NCBI RefSeq assembly: GCF_007570935.1
Contig: NZ_VLLR01000001.1
Span: 1,364,001 to 1,428,000 of the forward strand
Length of the DNA stretch: 64,000 nt
Direction of reading: 5' to 3'
Source of the DNA: Lactobacillus sp. LL6
GTDB lineage: Bacteria > Bacillota > Bacilli > Lactobacillales > Lactobacillaceae
Part shown: piece by piece, positions 24,105 to 31,308 of the stretch
How the letters are laid out: every line of letters starts with the position of its first letter
How positions within the stretch are numbered: position 1 is the stretch's first letter
Notes under the pieces: generated by a model
Database searches by the model: none
What the model was told of the DNA's origin: nothing
What the model saw: only the letters and a program-made list of their open reading frames with translations
Made by a program: the position numbers and the translations under genes

Positions 24105-25454
24105 CTAATTTTCTTTAGTTAAAACCGTCACACTTTCAACATGCGGTGTTTGTGGGAACATATCTACTGGTGAAATTTCATCAAAGCTATATCCATGTTC
24201 CTTAAACAATTCCAAATCACGCACTTGGGTAGCTGGATTACATGAAATATATACGACCTTTTTAGGACCTGTTTTTACAGCAGCATCAATAAATTCTGGA
24301 GTAAGACCTTTTCTTGGTGGATCCACAAAAATCACATCAGTCTTAAGACCTTCATTAGCCCATCGAGGCATAATTTCTTCTGCTTTACCAGTAACATATT
24401 TTGCATTAGTAATACCGTTAAGTTGAGCATTTTCATTTGCATCTTCAACAGCATCTTTAACAATTTCAATACCGCGAACTGCTTTAACATGCTTAGCAAC
24501 GCTTAATCCAATAGTACCAATTCCAGAATAAGCATCAATTACAACATCGTCAGGGGATAAGTTGGCTTTTTTAATAGCTAAATCATATAAGCGCGGTGTT
24601 TGCAAAGAATTAATTTGAAAGAAACTTTGTGGAGAAATCTTAAATTCAACATCGCCAATTTTATCGGTAATTTGACTTTTACCAAAGACAAGATAGTCTT
24701 TCTTACCTAAAATGACATTAGTCTTCTTAGGGTTATAATTAAGAACAATGCTGACAACATCTTTTAGATTACTAATTTCAGCAGCAACCTTTGGCAATTG
24801 TGGGAAATCCTTGTGCAAACATACAAGAATCACCATAATTTCGCCAGTTGCCTTACTTCTGCGCACATCAAGATAACGCACTTCACCTTTATTATGAATC
24901 TCATCATAAGCTGGTACTTTATATTTACGCAAAATATCACGAACCGCTACAAGCACACGGTCAATTTCTGGATCAGTAGTAAAAAAGTTAGTTAACGGAA
25001 CTAAATCATGTGAATGACGTCGGAAAAATCCAATTTCAAGCTGTCCTTTAACCATACGTACTGGAACCTGAGCTTTATTACGATAACCTGTTTCTTCAGG
25101 ACTAGCTACAGTTTCATCAACTTTAATATTATCCATATGAGCTTTATTTAAGAGGTTCACAACTTGTTGCTTCTTAAAATCAAGCTGCTTTTCATACTTA
25201 ATATGAGCAAGACTTGCTAAACCTGTTTGCACCCATTGATTCAGCTTAACTTTAATTCGATCAGGACTTTCTTTGATGATTTCTTCAATTTTTGCAAAAG
25301 CAAAGCTCTTTTTAACTTTTAATATTTTAGCTTTTACAACTTCACCTGGAATGGCATTATTAACAAAGATAGTCATCCCTTCATAGTGGGCAACTCCCAT
25401 TGCTTCGTAAGATAAATCTGTAATTTCTAATTCAACAATTTGATTTTTTTGCAT
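24105..25454 (-). CDS. rlmCD: 23S rRNA (uracil-C5)-methyltransferase, RlmCD/RlmD-type
   Basis: A 449-residue SAM enzyme: N-terminal TRAM domain (about 1-57) for RNA binding, central domain, then a Rossmann methyltransferase with D-A-Y-S-G-I-G-T-I-G (about 309-318), the F-V-D-P-P-R-K-G motif and the catalytic Cys in Y-I-S-C-N-P-A-T (about 405). It methylates uracils of 23S rRNA (U747/U1939 in Gram-positives). The four Cys that hold a 4Fe-4S cluster in E. coli RlmD, normally just before the L-x-Y-x-x-Q-L block near residue 85, are absent here (T-G-L-A-S-L-A-H-I instead), so this copy is cluster-free. Monocistronic. Confidence 0.92.
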   Translation of the reverse strand: MQKNQIVELEITDLSYEAMGVAHYEGMTIFVNNAIPGEVVKAKILKVKKSFAFAKIEEIIKESPDRIKVKLNQWVQTGLASLAHIKYEKQLDFKKQQVVNLLNKAHMDNIKVDETVASPEETGYRNKAQVPVRMVKGQLEIGFFRRHSHDLVPLTNFFTTDPEIDRVLVAVRDILRKYKVPAYDEIHNKGEVRYLDVRRSKATGEIMVILVCLHKDFPQLPKVAAEISNLKDVVSIVLNYNPKKTNVILGKKDYLVFGKSQITDKIGDVEFKISPQSFFQINSLQTPRLYDLAIKKANLSPDDVVIDAYSGIGTIGLSVAKHVKAVRGIEIVKDAVEDANENAQLNGITNAKYVTGKAEEIMPRWANEGLKTDVIFVDPPRKGLTPEFIDAAVKTGPKKVVYISCNPATQVRDLELFKEHGYSFDEISPVDMFPQTPHVESVTVLTKEN

Positions 25455-25500
25455 TTTAAATTCCCTTTATTTGTAGTAACTAGAAATCTATTATAACAGA

Positions 25501-25533
25501 AAAAAACGAATGGAATACTCCATCCGCTTTTTT
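25501..25533 (-). terminator. Terminator of the SMR gene
   Basis: A GC-containing stem (CGGATGGA with TCCATTCG) followed by seven T on the minus strand, close after the SMR stop. Confidence 0.75.
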
Positions 25534-25539
25534 AGTATA

Positions 25540-25860
25540 TTATTCCCCCGAAGTGAATTTAATTCCAATAATTGAAATAATTAAAAGTCCTACAAAAACC
25601 AAAGTCATCCAATTCAAATTTTCTTTAAATATAATTACCCCAGCAATCACGGTTCCTACTGCACCAATTCCAGTCCAAATAGGATAAGCAATACTTAATG
25701 ACATATCTTTAGTAGCTAATGCTAATGCACCAAAGCTAAAAATCATTCCAATAATCGTTGCAATACTATATGGTAAATTACTAAAACCATCACTTAACTT
25801 CATTGTGGAAGCCCATACAGTTTCTAATAATCCTGCAATAATTAAATAAATCCAATGCAT
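25540..25860 (-). CDS. SMR-family small multidrug/guanidinium exporter
   Basis: A 106-residue four-helix SMR protein with the essential Glu13 in G-L-L-E-T-V-W-A, the H+/substrate site. The W-A-S-T-M-K and A-Y-P-I-W-T-G-I-G-A-V-G motifs resemble the SugE/Gdx branch, whose members export guanidinium and quaternary ammonium compounds, more than EmrE. SMR proteins act as antiparallel dimers; only one subunit gene is present, so it would be a homodimer. Expression appears controlled by the divergent MerR-type gene through a 19-bp-spacer promoter. No guanidine riboswitch was seen upstream, which argues for drug or cation induction instead. Confidence 0.9.
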   Translation of the reverse strand: MHWIYLIIAGLLETVWASTMKLSDGFSNLPYSIATIIGMIFSFGALALATKDMSLSIAYPIWTGIGAVGTVIAGVIIFKENLNWMTLVFVGLLIISIIGIKFTSGE

Positions 25861-25898
25861 AATTTTCTCTCCCTTATTCTTGTTTTATTCTAAAAAAT

Positions 25899-25929
25899 AT
25901 TTTAAACTGTAAAGTAACTTTATAGTCAA
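25899..25929 (-). promoter_or_regulatory. MerR-type promoter/operator of the SMR gene
   Basis: On the minus strand TTGACT (25924-25929) and TAAAAT (25899-25904) are 19 bp apart, the overlong spacer typical of MerR-activated promoters. Centred in the spacer is the dyad TAAAGTAACTTTA (25910-25922), symmetrical except the central base. MerR proteins twist such a spacer to align the boxes when the inducer binds. Confidence 0.8.
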
Positions 25930-25938
25930 GGAGAAAAA

Positions 25939-26745
25939 ATGAAATATTTAAAAATTAGTGAATTTGCTCATTTAACTGGAATTCCCAGACAAAACTTAAT
26001 TTTTTACGATAAAGAGAATATTCTCAAACCTACCTTTATTGATTCCAAAAATAATTATCGCTACTACACCCTAGAACAAGTAGATTTAGCAAGCGCAATT
26101 ATTGTTTTACGTGAGAGTGGATTCAGCCTAGAACAGATAAAAAATTGGAATATTCATCGCACTCCCAAAACTATGCAAAATGTTTTCCATCAAGAAGCAC
26201 AGGAAATTAATTCTAAAATAAAATATTTACAACAACTTCAAGATGTATTAATGTACCGTCAAAAAAATATTCAAGAAGCAAAAGAATTACCAACTTTGCC
26301 TTACATTAAAACTAACATTTTCCCAAAGACACCTATTATTCTTAGTAAAAATATCCCTGATAATGATAACTACTGGCTAGCATTTCAAAACTTTATTAAT
26401 TATTGTAAAGAAAATCATATAACGACTAGCATTCCTATTAGTAGCATTATTTCTAAGAACAATGCTGAAACACATAACTACCAAAATATTAGTAATTTCT
26501 TTTATCGTCCCATAAACCCAACTTTATTTTTAACTAATAGTTTTATTCCTAAGGAACAATATTTGCAAGTTTATCACTATGCTAATTATGAAGATACCTC
26601 AGAAATCTATACATTTTTATATCATTATCTTCATCAACATCATTTATTAATTGATAGCAATATTTACCAAGAATACTTGATTGATGAAGCTAGTTCATCT
26701 TCACCTAAAAATTACATCCTCAAATTAACTTTAAAAGCAAAATAA
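25939..26745 (+). CDS. MerR-family transcriptional regulator, likely of the adjacent SMR exporter
   Basis: A 268-residue protein. Residues 1-70 form the MerR winged HTH (Y-L-K-I-S-E-F-A start, then N-Y-R-Y-Y-T as the wing), followed by a dimerisation helix (about 75-115) and a 150-residue C-terminal domain rich in Tyr, His and Asn that should bind the inducer, comparable in size with BmrR/TipA-type effector domains but not clearly similar. The gene is divergent from the SMR gene; its SD AAGGAG precedes ATG 25939, and its own start region overlaps the SMR promoter, giving autoregulation. Ligand is probably an aromatic or cationic compound; unknown. Confidence 0.88.
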   Translation: MKYLKISEFAHLTGIPRQNLIFYDKENILKPTFIDSKNNYRYYTLEQVDLASAIIVLRESGFSLEQIKNWNIHRTPKTMQNVFHQEAQEINSKIKYLQQLQDVLMYRQKNIQEAKELPTLPYIKTNIFPKTPIILSKNIPDNDNYWLAFQNFINYCKENHITTSIPISSIISKNNAETHNYQNISNFFYRPINPTLFLTNSFIPKEQYLQVYHYANYEDTSEIYTFLYHYLHQHHLLIDSNIYQEYLIDEASSSSPKNYILKLTLKAK

Positions 26746-26762
26746 TTTTTTGATTAAAAGTA

Positions 26763-26791
26763 TTGACACATTTTTTTAACCTTGTTATCAT
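26763..26791 (+). promoter_or_regulatory. Promoter of the T-box/NhaC unit
   Basis: TTGACA (26763-26768) and TATCAT (26786-26791) with 17-bp spacing; strong match. It begins 17 bp after the MerR-gene stop. Confidence 0.8.
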
Positions 26792-26797
26792 GTTTTT

Positions 26798-27017
26798 CAA
26801 CAACAGATGAATCAGTAGCTAACTTGTTAAGTGTTCAGAGATCTGGTGGTTAGTGCGAACCAGTCAGGCAGGATTAGTGAATTACAGCATCTTCTTAGTT
26901 TGTTCGGAAATATCCAGAACCGTTATCATCTGGTAGAGTATGGATTTAGATCCATGAGTTGGGTGGTACCACGGTTATTAGAATCGTCCCGTTGACAATT
27001 AGTCAGCGGGATTTTTT
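26798..27017 (+). promoter_or_regulatory. T-box riboswitch (probable tRNA-Tyr specifier)
   Basis: The T-box core GGGTGGTACCACGG lies at 26961-26974 and is followed by a terminator stem (26988-26996 with 27002-27010) and six T. Stem I can be drawn: AGATG pairs with CATCT at its base, GCTAA pairs with TTAGT above, leaving the S-turn partners AGTA and GAA; the specifier loop then reads GAATTACAG. TAC followed by A is the best-fitting codon, giving Tyr; TTA (Leu) is the alternative frame. Uncharged tRNA would open the terminator and turn on the transporter. Confidence 0.88.
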
Positions 27018-27032
27018 ATTTGGAGGAAAAAT

Positions 27033-28433
27033 ATGAAAAAGAAAGTCTCTTTCAGCGAATCCTTAATTATTCTCGCGCTTCTTCTTGTAATTTTAGGAGT
27101 TGCAGTTATCAAATTTAGTCTTTCCCCAGAAGTTCCTGTTTTATTTACAGTTTTACTTCTTACCTTTTGGGCTAAAGCACGTCAATTTTCTTGGCAAGAA
27201 ATTCAAGACGGTATCAAAGAAGGTATCGGAGTAGCAATTATTCCAATCTTTATCTTTATTTTAATTGGGGCATTGATTGGCCTTTGGATTCAAGCTGGAA
27301 TCATCCCATCAATCATGGTCCTTGGATTCCATTTAATCAATGGTAGCTTCTTTGTACCATCAGTCTTCATAGTATGTGCAATTGTTGGAACTGCCATTGG
27401 TAGTGGTTTTACTACTATTTCAACAGTTGGAATTGCCCTTTTTGGAATTGGAGCAAGCATGAACGCCAACCCTGCACTTGTTGCGGGAGCAATTATTTCG
27501 GGCGCCGTTTTTGGTGATAAAATGTCTCCACTATCAGATTCAACCAACCTTTCTTCTGCAATTGCAGAAAGCGAATTATTTGCCCATATCAAAAATATGA
27601 TGTGGTCAACCATTCCAGCCTTTGTGGTTTCTTTCATTCTTTTTTGGATTTTAGGTAATAGCGGTCAAATTGATTCCAGTAAAATTCAACACACATCACA
27701 AATTTTGCAATCTCATTTTACAATCAGCTGGTGGGCTCTTTTACCAATTATCCTAATGCTTTTATGTGCTTGGAAAAAGATTCCTGCGATTCCAACCTTG
27801 TTTCTTAATATTGCAGTTACAGTAGCTATGATTTTTGTACAAAATCCTCATTACTCAATTGTTAGCTTAAATGATCTAATAATGAATGGCTTTGTTGCAA
27901 AAACCGCTGATAAATCTGTTAATGCGCTTTTAACACGTGGTGGAATTTCAAGCATGATGGCTACAGTTGCCTTAATTATTTCTACACTTTCTCTTGGTGG
28001 AATGTTAATGAAATTCGGCATTGTTCAAGGCGCAATGGAACCATTAGTTAAACACTTAAAAAAGCCTGGTCGTTTAATCACTGTTACTATTCTTTCTGGG
28101 ATTTGCATCAACCTTTTTGTTGGTGAACAATACCTCTCGGTAATTTTGCCAGGACGTGCATTTAAATCAGCATTTGATAAAATTGGACTATCTCCTCTTG
28201 CTTTGAGTCGAACACTTGAAGATGGGGGAAGCGTTATTAACTACTTAATCCCATGGGGTGTAGCTGGATCATTCGCTGCATCAACATTGGGAGTACCAGT
28301 ACTTGAATTTTTACCATTTACATTCTTTAGTTTATTATCTCCAGTATTCTCAATTTTAAGCGGAACAACTGGAATTGGTCTTCAACGGTCCCCAAAATCA
28401 TTTCCAAAAACCAATGAAGCTAAAGCTGAATAA
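27033..28433 (+). CDS. NhaC-family Na+/H+ antiporter-type transporter, T-box controlled (probable tyrosine transporter)
   Basis: A 466-residue membrane protein with about 11-12 spans. The G-D-K-M-S-P-L-S-D-S-T-N-L motif (about 165-177) is the hallmark of the NhaC family. Family members annotated as Na+/H+ or malate/lactate antiporters include a subgroup under tyrosine T-boxes (YheL-like) that is predicted to import tyrosine. The T-box upstream with a probable TAC specifier puts this protein in that subgroup. SD GGAGG lies seven bases before ATG 27033. The gene stands alone; the next gene has its own leader. Transport of tyrosine is inferred from regulation, not from protein motifs. Confidence 0.88.
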   Translation: MKKKVSFSESLIILALLLVILGVAVIKFSLSPEVPVLFTVLLLTFWAKARQFSWQEIQDGIKEGIGVAIIPIFIFILIGALIGLWIQAGIIPSIMVLGFHLINGSFFVPSVFIVCAIVGTAIGSGFTTISTVGIALFGIGASMNANPALVAGAIISGAVFGDKMSPLSDSTNLSSAIAESELFAHIKNMMWSTIPAFVVSFILFWILGNSGQIDSSKIQHTSQILQSHFTISWWALLPIILMLLCAWKKIPAIPTLFLNIAVTVAMIFVQNPHYSIVSLNDLIMNGFVAKTADKSVNALLTRGGISSMMATVALIISTLSLGGMLMKFGIVQGAMEPLVKHLKKPGRLITVTILSGICINLFVGEQYLSVILPGRAFKSAFDKIGLSPLALSRTLEDGGSVINYLIPWGVAGSFAASTLGVPVLEFLPFTFFSLLSPVFSILSGTTGIGLQRSPKSFPKTNEAKAE

Positions 28434-28475
28434 AACTTTTTAGTAAATAAACTTTTTTCTTTAGTCCTTGCTGCT

Positions 28476-28539
28476 TTTGTGGTAACTTAGTATTGAGTTT
28501 CTATATATTTGTGGTAACTTAGTATTGAGTTTCTATATA
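28476..28539 (+). repeat. Perfect 32-bp tandem duplication in the BI-1 gene leader
   Basis: Bases 28476-28507 and 28508-28539 are identical. The unit holds promoter-like AT-rich sequence and ends 18 bases before the ATG of the BI-1 gene, so it duplicates the promoter or the leader. A 32-bp tandem unit can expand or shrink by slippage. Confidence 0.9.
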
Positions 28540-28557
28540 GTAGAAAGGACTTTTATT

Positions 28558-29268
28558 ATGGATAATTTTTCAAATAATCCTGAACGTCGAAAAGTTGTCG
28601 ACGTCAGTCAGGTAAATAGTTTTTTAGCAAAAACTTACGGTATTATGGCCTTAGCTGTTCTTGTTTCAGCACTTACTGCCTTTTTATCAACTACAGTTCT
28701 TAGAAGCGTGTTCATTTCACTTCTTTCAAATGCGGCAGCTTCTTGGGTTTTATTATTTTTGCCACTTGTTTTAACATTTGTAATTAGTTTTAGAGCAACT
28801 AGAAATCCAGTAGCTAGCTTTATCATGCTGATGATAATGGCAATTGCATATGGATTTACTTTTGCAATTATTTGTACAGCTTATACTGGCGCAACTATTG
28901 CTACAGCCTTTGTTTCTGCAGCTACAGTCTTTATTGCTATGGCACTTTATGGTACTTTTACGAAAAAAGACCTAGCTAATTTTGGTGCGTATGCTTTTGC
29001 TGCATTAATTGGATTAATTGTCGCCAGCTTGGTAAATCTTTTCCTTAAGAATCCTATGGTAACTTACATCTTTTCTTACATTGGTGTAATTATCTTCACC
29101 ATTCTTACTGCGTGGAATGCTCAACAAATGAAAAACATTTATGCAAATTACGCTGATGAAAATACTGAATTGGGATTAGCAGTTGCTGGTGCTCTTCAAT
29201 TGTACTTAGACTTTGTTAACTTGTTTATGTACTTCTTGGAAATCTTCGGCTTTAATGACCGTCGATAA
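28558..29268 (+). CDS. Bax inhibitor-1 family (BI-1/YbhL-like) membrane protein
   Basis: A 236-residue protein with seven likely membrane helices and the conserved C-terminal features of the TMBIM/BI-1 family (A-L-Q-L-Y-L-D-F-V-N-L-F near residue 220). ATG 28558 (M-D-N-F-S) follows AAAGGA and is preferred to an ATG 33 bp upstream that would start inside the duplicated leader. Bacterial members (YetJ type) are pH-sensitive calcium leak channels; others link to FtsH. The exact role in lactobacilli is unknown. It is monocistronic with a strong terminator and a tandem duplication in front. Confidence 0.88.
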   Translation: MDNFSNNPERRKVVDVSQVNSFLAKTYGIMALAVLVSALTAFLSTTVLRSVFISLLSNAAASWVLLFLPLVLTFVISFRATRNPVASFIMLMIMAIAYGFTFAIICTAYTGATIATAFVSAATVFIAMALYGTFTKKDLANFGAYAFAALIGLIVASLVNLFLKNPMVTYIFSYIGVIIFTILTAWNAQQMKNIYANYADENTELGLAVAGALQLYLDFVNLFMYFLEIFGFNDRR

Positions 29269-29271
29269 TAC

Positions 29272-29306
29272 AAAAGCTCTGAATTTTTACATTCAGAGCT
29301 ATTTTT
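29272..29306. terminator. Terminator of the BI-1 gene
   Basis: A perfect 10-bp stem (29275-29284 with 29291-29300) followed by ATTTTTAT on the plus strand. Confidence 0.85.
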
Positions 29307-29523
29307 ATACCTTTTTTATTGATTTAGGAACAAATTTTAGCGAAATCAACAAATTAATAATAATTAAAATTATTAATTCCAATAATAAATATTTTTTTAG
29401 TTGACCAACGTAGTCTAATTTGTGAGCTAATCGGCCCAATTTCGTAAACGTTACTGTAGTTGATGTTTCATCTAAAATCCCTAAAAAACATAGCATCCCT
29501 GCTGATAGTGTTGGCACCAACAC
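29305..29523 (-). CDS. Doubtful small membrane ORF
   Basis: A 72-codon frame from TTG 29523. It encodes a short segment with two hydrophobic stretches (about 1-16 and 46-63) and a basic C-terminus. The frame stays open for another 25 codons or so upstream without ATG and with no SD, so it may be the remnant of a larger gene. Its end overlaps the BI-1 terminator region. No family recognised; may be non-coding. Confidence 0.25.
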   Translation of the reverse strand: MLVPTLSAGMLCFLGILDETSTTVTFTKLGRLAHKLDYVGQLKKYLLLELIILIIINLLISLKFVPKSIKKV

Positions 29524-29621
29524 TTTAAAAGAAAGCTTTTTCCATATAATTATTCTTCCACAAAAAATAGTATTTAGTTAATTCACTACCCACTATTTTA
29601 CTAAAAATATTACTTTAAGGT

Positions 29622-30305
29622 TTATATAATCCTTGTATCTTCAGGCGTAAAGAAAAATGAAATAATTGGAATAACAATATAGGAAATCATTGCTAATCGA
29701 GGAATATAGAATGCTAAAACTATTAAAAGTATATTTAACATTAAAATAAAAATCGCTTTCCATATTGCTCCACGCGTAATAAAAATCTCTACCATTTTAG
29801 AGTTTTCCATAACATATTTAAATCCAAAATATGAGATTAGAATTTTTAAAATTTGGGCAATTAAAAATACTATTCCAAAATTCATTACGGCAAATCCAGT
29901 ATCTTCTCCCATAATCCATTTTGTCATAACTGGTAACAAAGACAAGTCGGCTAATAAGAAGATATCAAAGATTACAACTATTTTATTCGGTTTAAAAATT
30001 AGTGGAGAGAACATTTTATGTAAATCATACCAAAAATCAGCCAGTATAAAAAAAGCAATTAAAAAGATAAAGATATCAGTTAAAAAACTTTTATAATTAG
30101 CCTCATAAAGAGGGGGCTTGATTTCCAGAACAATAATCGTCATTACAATTGCAATCACCGCATCATTAAAGGCTTGTAGATGTTCTCCTAATCTTTTCGG
30201 CTCTTCTTTTTTACTTTGTTTAATTTTTTCTCTAAATTTTGTTACTTCATTAGCTTGTTTTTGGGATAATTTTGGACGTGGCTTTCTTGAATTTCTATTT
30301 CTCAT
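29622..30305 (-). CDS. TMEM175-family (DUF1211) potassium channel-like protein
   Basis: A 227-residue protein with six helices. The family's selectivity-filter region is clear: L-Q-A-F-N-D-A-V-I-A-I-V-M-T-I-I-V-L-E (about residues 44-62), matching the F-S-D-G/A-V-x-A-I motif of bacterial TMEM175 channels, which conduct K+ as tetramers. Residues 1-42 form an unusually long basic Lys/Arg/Gln-rich cytoplasmic N-terminus not seen in all members. SD AGGTGA precedes ATG 30305. It is monocistronic. Role in K+ homeostasis is inferred from the family. Confidence 0.88.
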   Translation of the reverse strand: MRNRNSRKPRPKLSQKQANEVTKFREKIKQSKKEEPKRLGEHLQAFNDAVIAIVMTIIVLEIKPPLYEANYKSFLTDIFIFLIAFFILADFWYDLHKMFSPLIFKPNKIVVIFDIFLLADLSLLPVMTKWIMGEDTGFAVMNFGIVFLIAQILKILISYFGFKYVMENSKMVEIFITRGAIWKAIFILMLNILLIVLAFYIPRLAMISYIVIPIISFFFTPEDTRII

Positions 30306-30315
30306 AATTCACCTC

Positions 30316-30357
30316 AAAAAATAGTGCTTAACAGAATATTGCTAAGCACTATTTTAT
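30316..30357. terminator. Terminator of dagK
   Basis: A perfect 10-bp stem (30321-30330 with 30343-30352), A6 on the left and ATTTTAT on the right, after dagK and before the TMEM175 start. It probably also separates the TMEM175 promoter. Confidence 0.8.
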
Positions 30358-30367
30358 ATTATTAAAT

Positions 30368-31288
30368 TTATGCACCAACGTAAAATTCAATACGTTGCTT
30401 CAAATTCTCAAAACTTACTGGACAATAACCACCAATTTCACCATCAAGGTTCACTGGTAAATCTTTGCCTTTACTTTTACCAATCAGCTCTGCTTTAAGA
30501 CTAGTTGTCTTAGTATAAATGATGTTAGGATCATCAACATGTTTTCCATTAAGCGCCATAACCATTAATCTCATCAAATTAACTGGATCAGATGGTTTAA
30601 CAACAATTAATTGGAATAATCCATCACTTAATTGAGCATCTGGCATAATCTGTTCGAAACCACCAATCGAATTAGTCATACCAAGTAAAAACATTGAAAG
30701 CTTACCTTCATAAACTCCATCATCATAAGTTAGACGCATTTCGTTTTCAGACAAATGAGGTAACATTTCTGCACCTTTAATTAAATATGCCGCATAACCT
30801 AATGCTGACTTGATTTCTGAAGGAACGCCATAAGTCAGTTCAGTAAGAGAACCACTGGCAGCGATATTAACAAAGTATTGGTCTTGAGCACCAAAATGTG
30901 CTTTTCCAATATCCATTTTACGAGTTTTATTTTTAAGGATAATTTTTGCCGCATCAAGAATATTATCACGTGGAATTCCTAGCGCACGGGCATAATCATT
31001 AGTAGTTCCCGCAGGAATAATTGCCATCTTAGGTCTATTTTCTAAAAATGCAATTCCATTAACTACTTCATTGATCGTACCATCTCCACCAGCAGCCACA
31101 ATAAGTTCAAAGCCTTCTTTTGCAGCACGCGTAGCTTCATTTTGTGCACTTTTCTTTGCGGGAGTAGTTCTAAAAGCACTGGCTTCATAACCTGCTTGTT
31201 CTAGAACATCCAAAATATCGGCCACATTTTTTGGCATTTGCTCGTGACCTGATACAGGATTATAAATTAATCTTGCTTTACGAGTCAT
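30368..31288 (-). CDS. dagK: Diacylglycerol kinase (DgkB-type lipid kinase)
   Basis: A 306-residue soluble kinase of the LCB5/DAGK family. The catalytic-domain mark A-A-G-G-D-G-T-I-N-E-V-V is at about 65-76 and the P-A-G-T-T-N-D-Y-A-R motif near 95-104. It phosphorylates diacylglycerol released by lipoteichoic acid synthesis and returns it to phosphatidic acid. ATG 31288 is chosen because AAGG lies eight bases upstream; an in-frame GTG at 31294 is closer to the SD and less likely. It follows gatB by 14-20 bp, ending the gatCAB-dagK run, and has a terminator. A Mg2+-binding Asp set could not be checked residue by residue. Confidence 0.93.
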   Translation of the reverse strand: MTRKARLIYNPVSGHEQMPKNVADILDVLEQAGYEASAFRTTPAKKSAQNEATRAAKEGFELIVAAGGDGTINEVVNGIAFLENRPKMAIIPAGTTNDYARALGIPRDNILDAAKIILKNKTRKMDIGKAHFGAQDQYFVNIAASGSLTELTYGVPSEIKSALGYAAYLIKGAEMLPHLSENEMRLTYDDGVYEGKLSMFLLGMTNSIGGFEQIMPDAQLSDGLFQLIVVKPSDPVNLMRLMVMALNGKHVDDPNIIYTKTTSLKAELIGKSKGKDLPVNLDGEIGGYCPVSFENLKQRIEFYVGA

Positions 31289-31308
31289 ATTCACTACCTT
31301 AGTTCTAA

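Noticed and set aside
25861..25938. Guanidine riboswitch in front of the SMR gene
   Set aside because: The space is only 78 bp and is fully used by the MerR-type promoter and the divergent SD.
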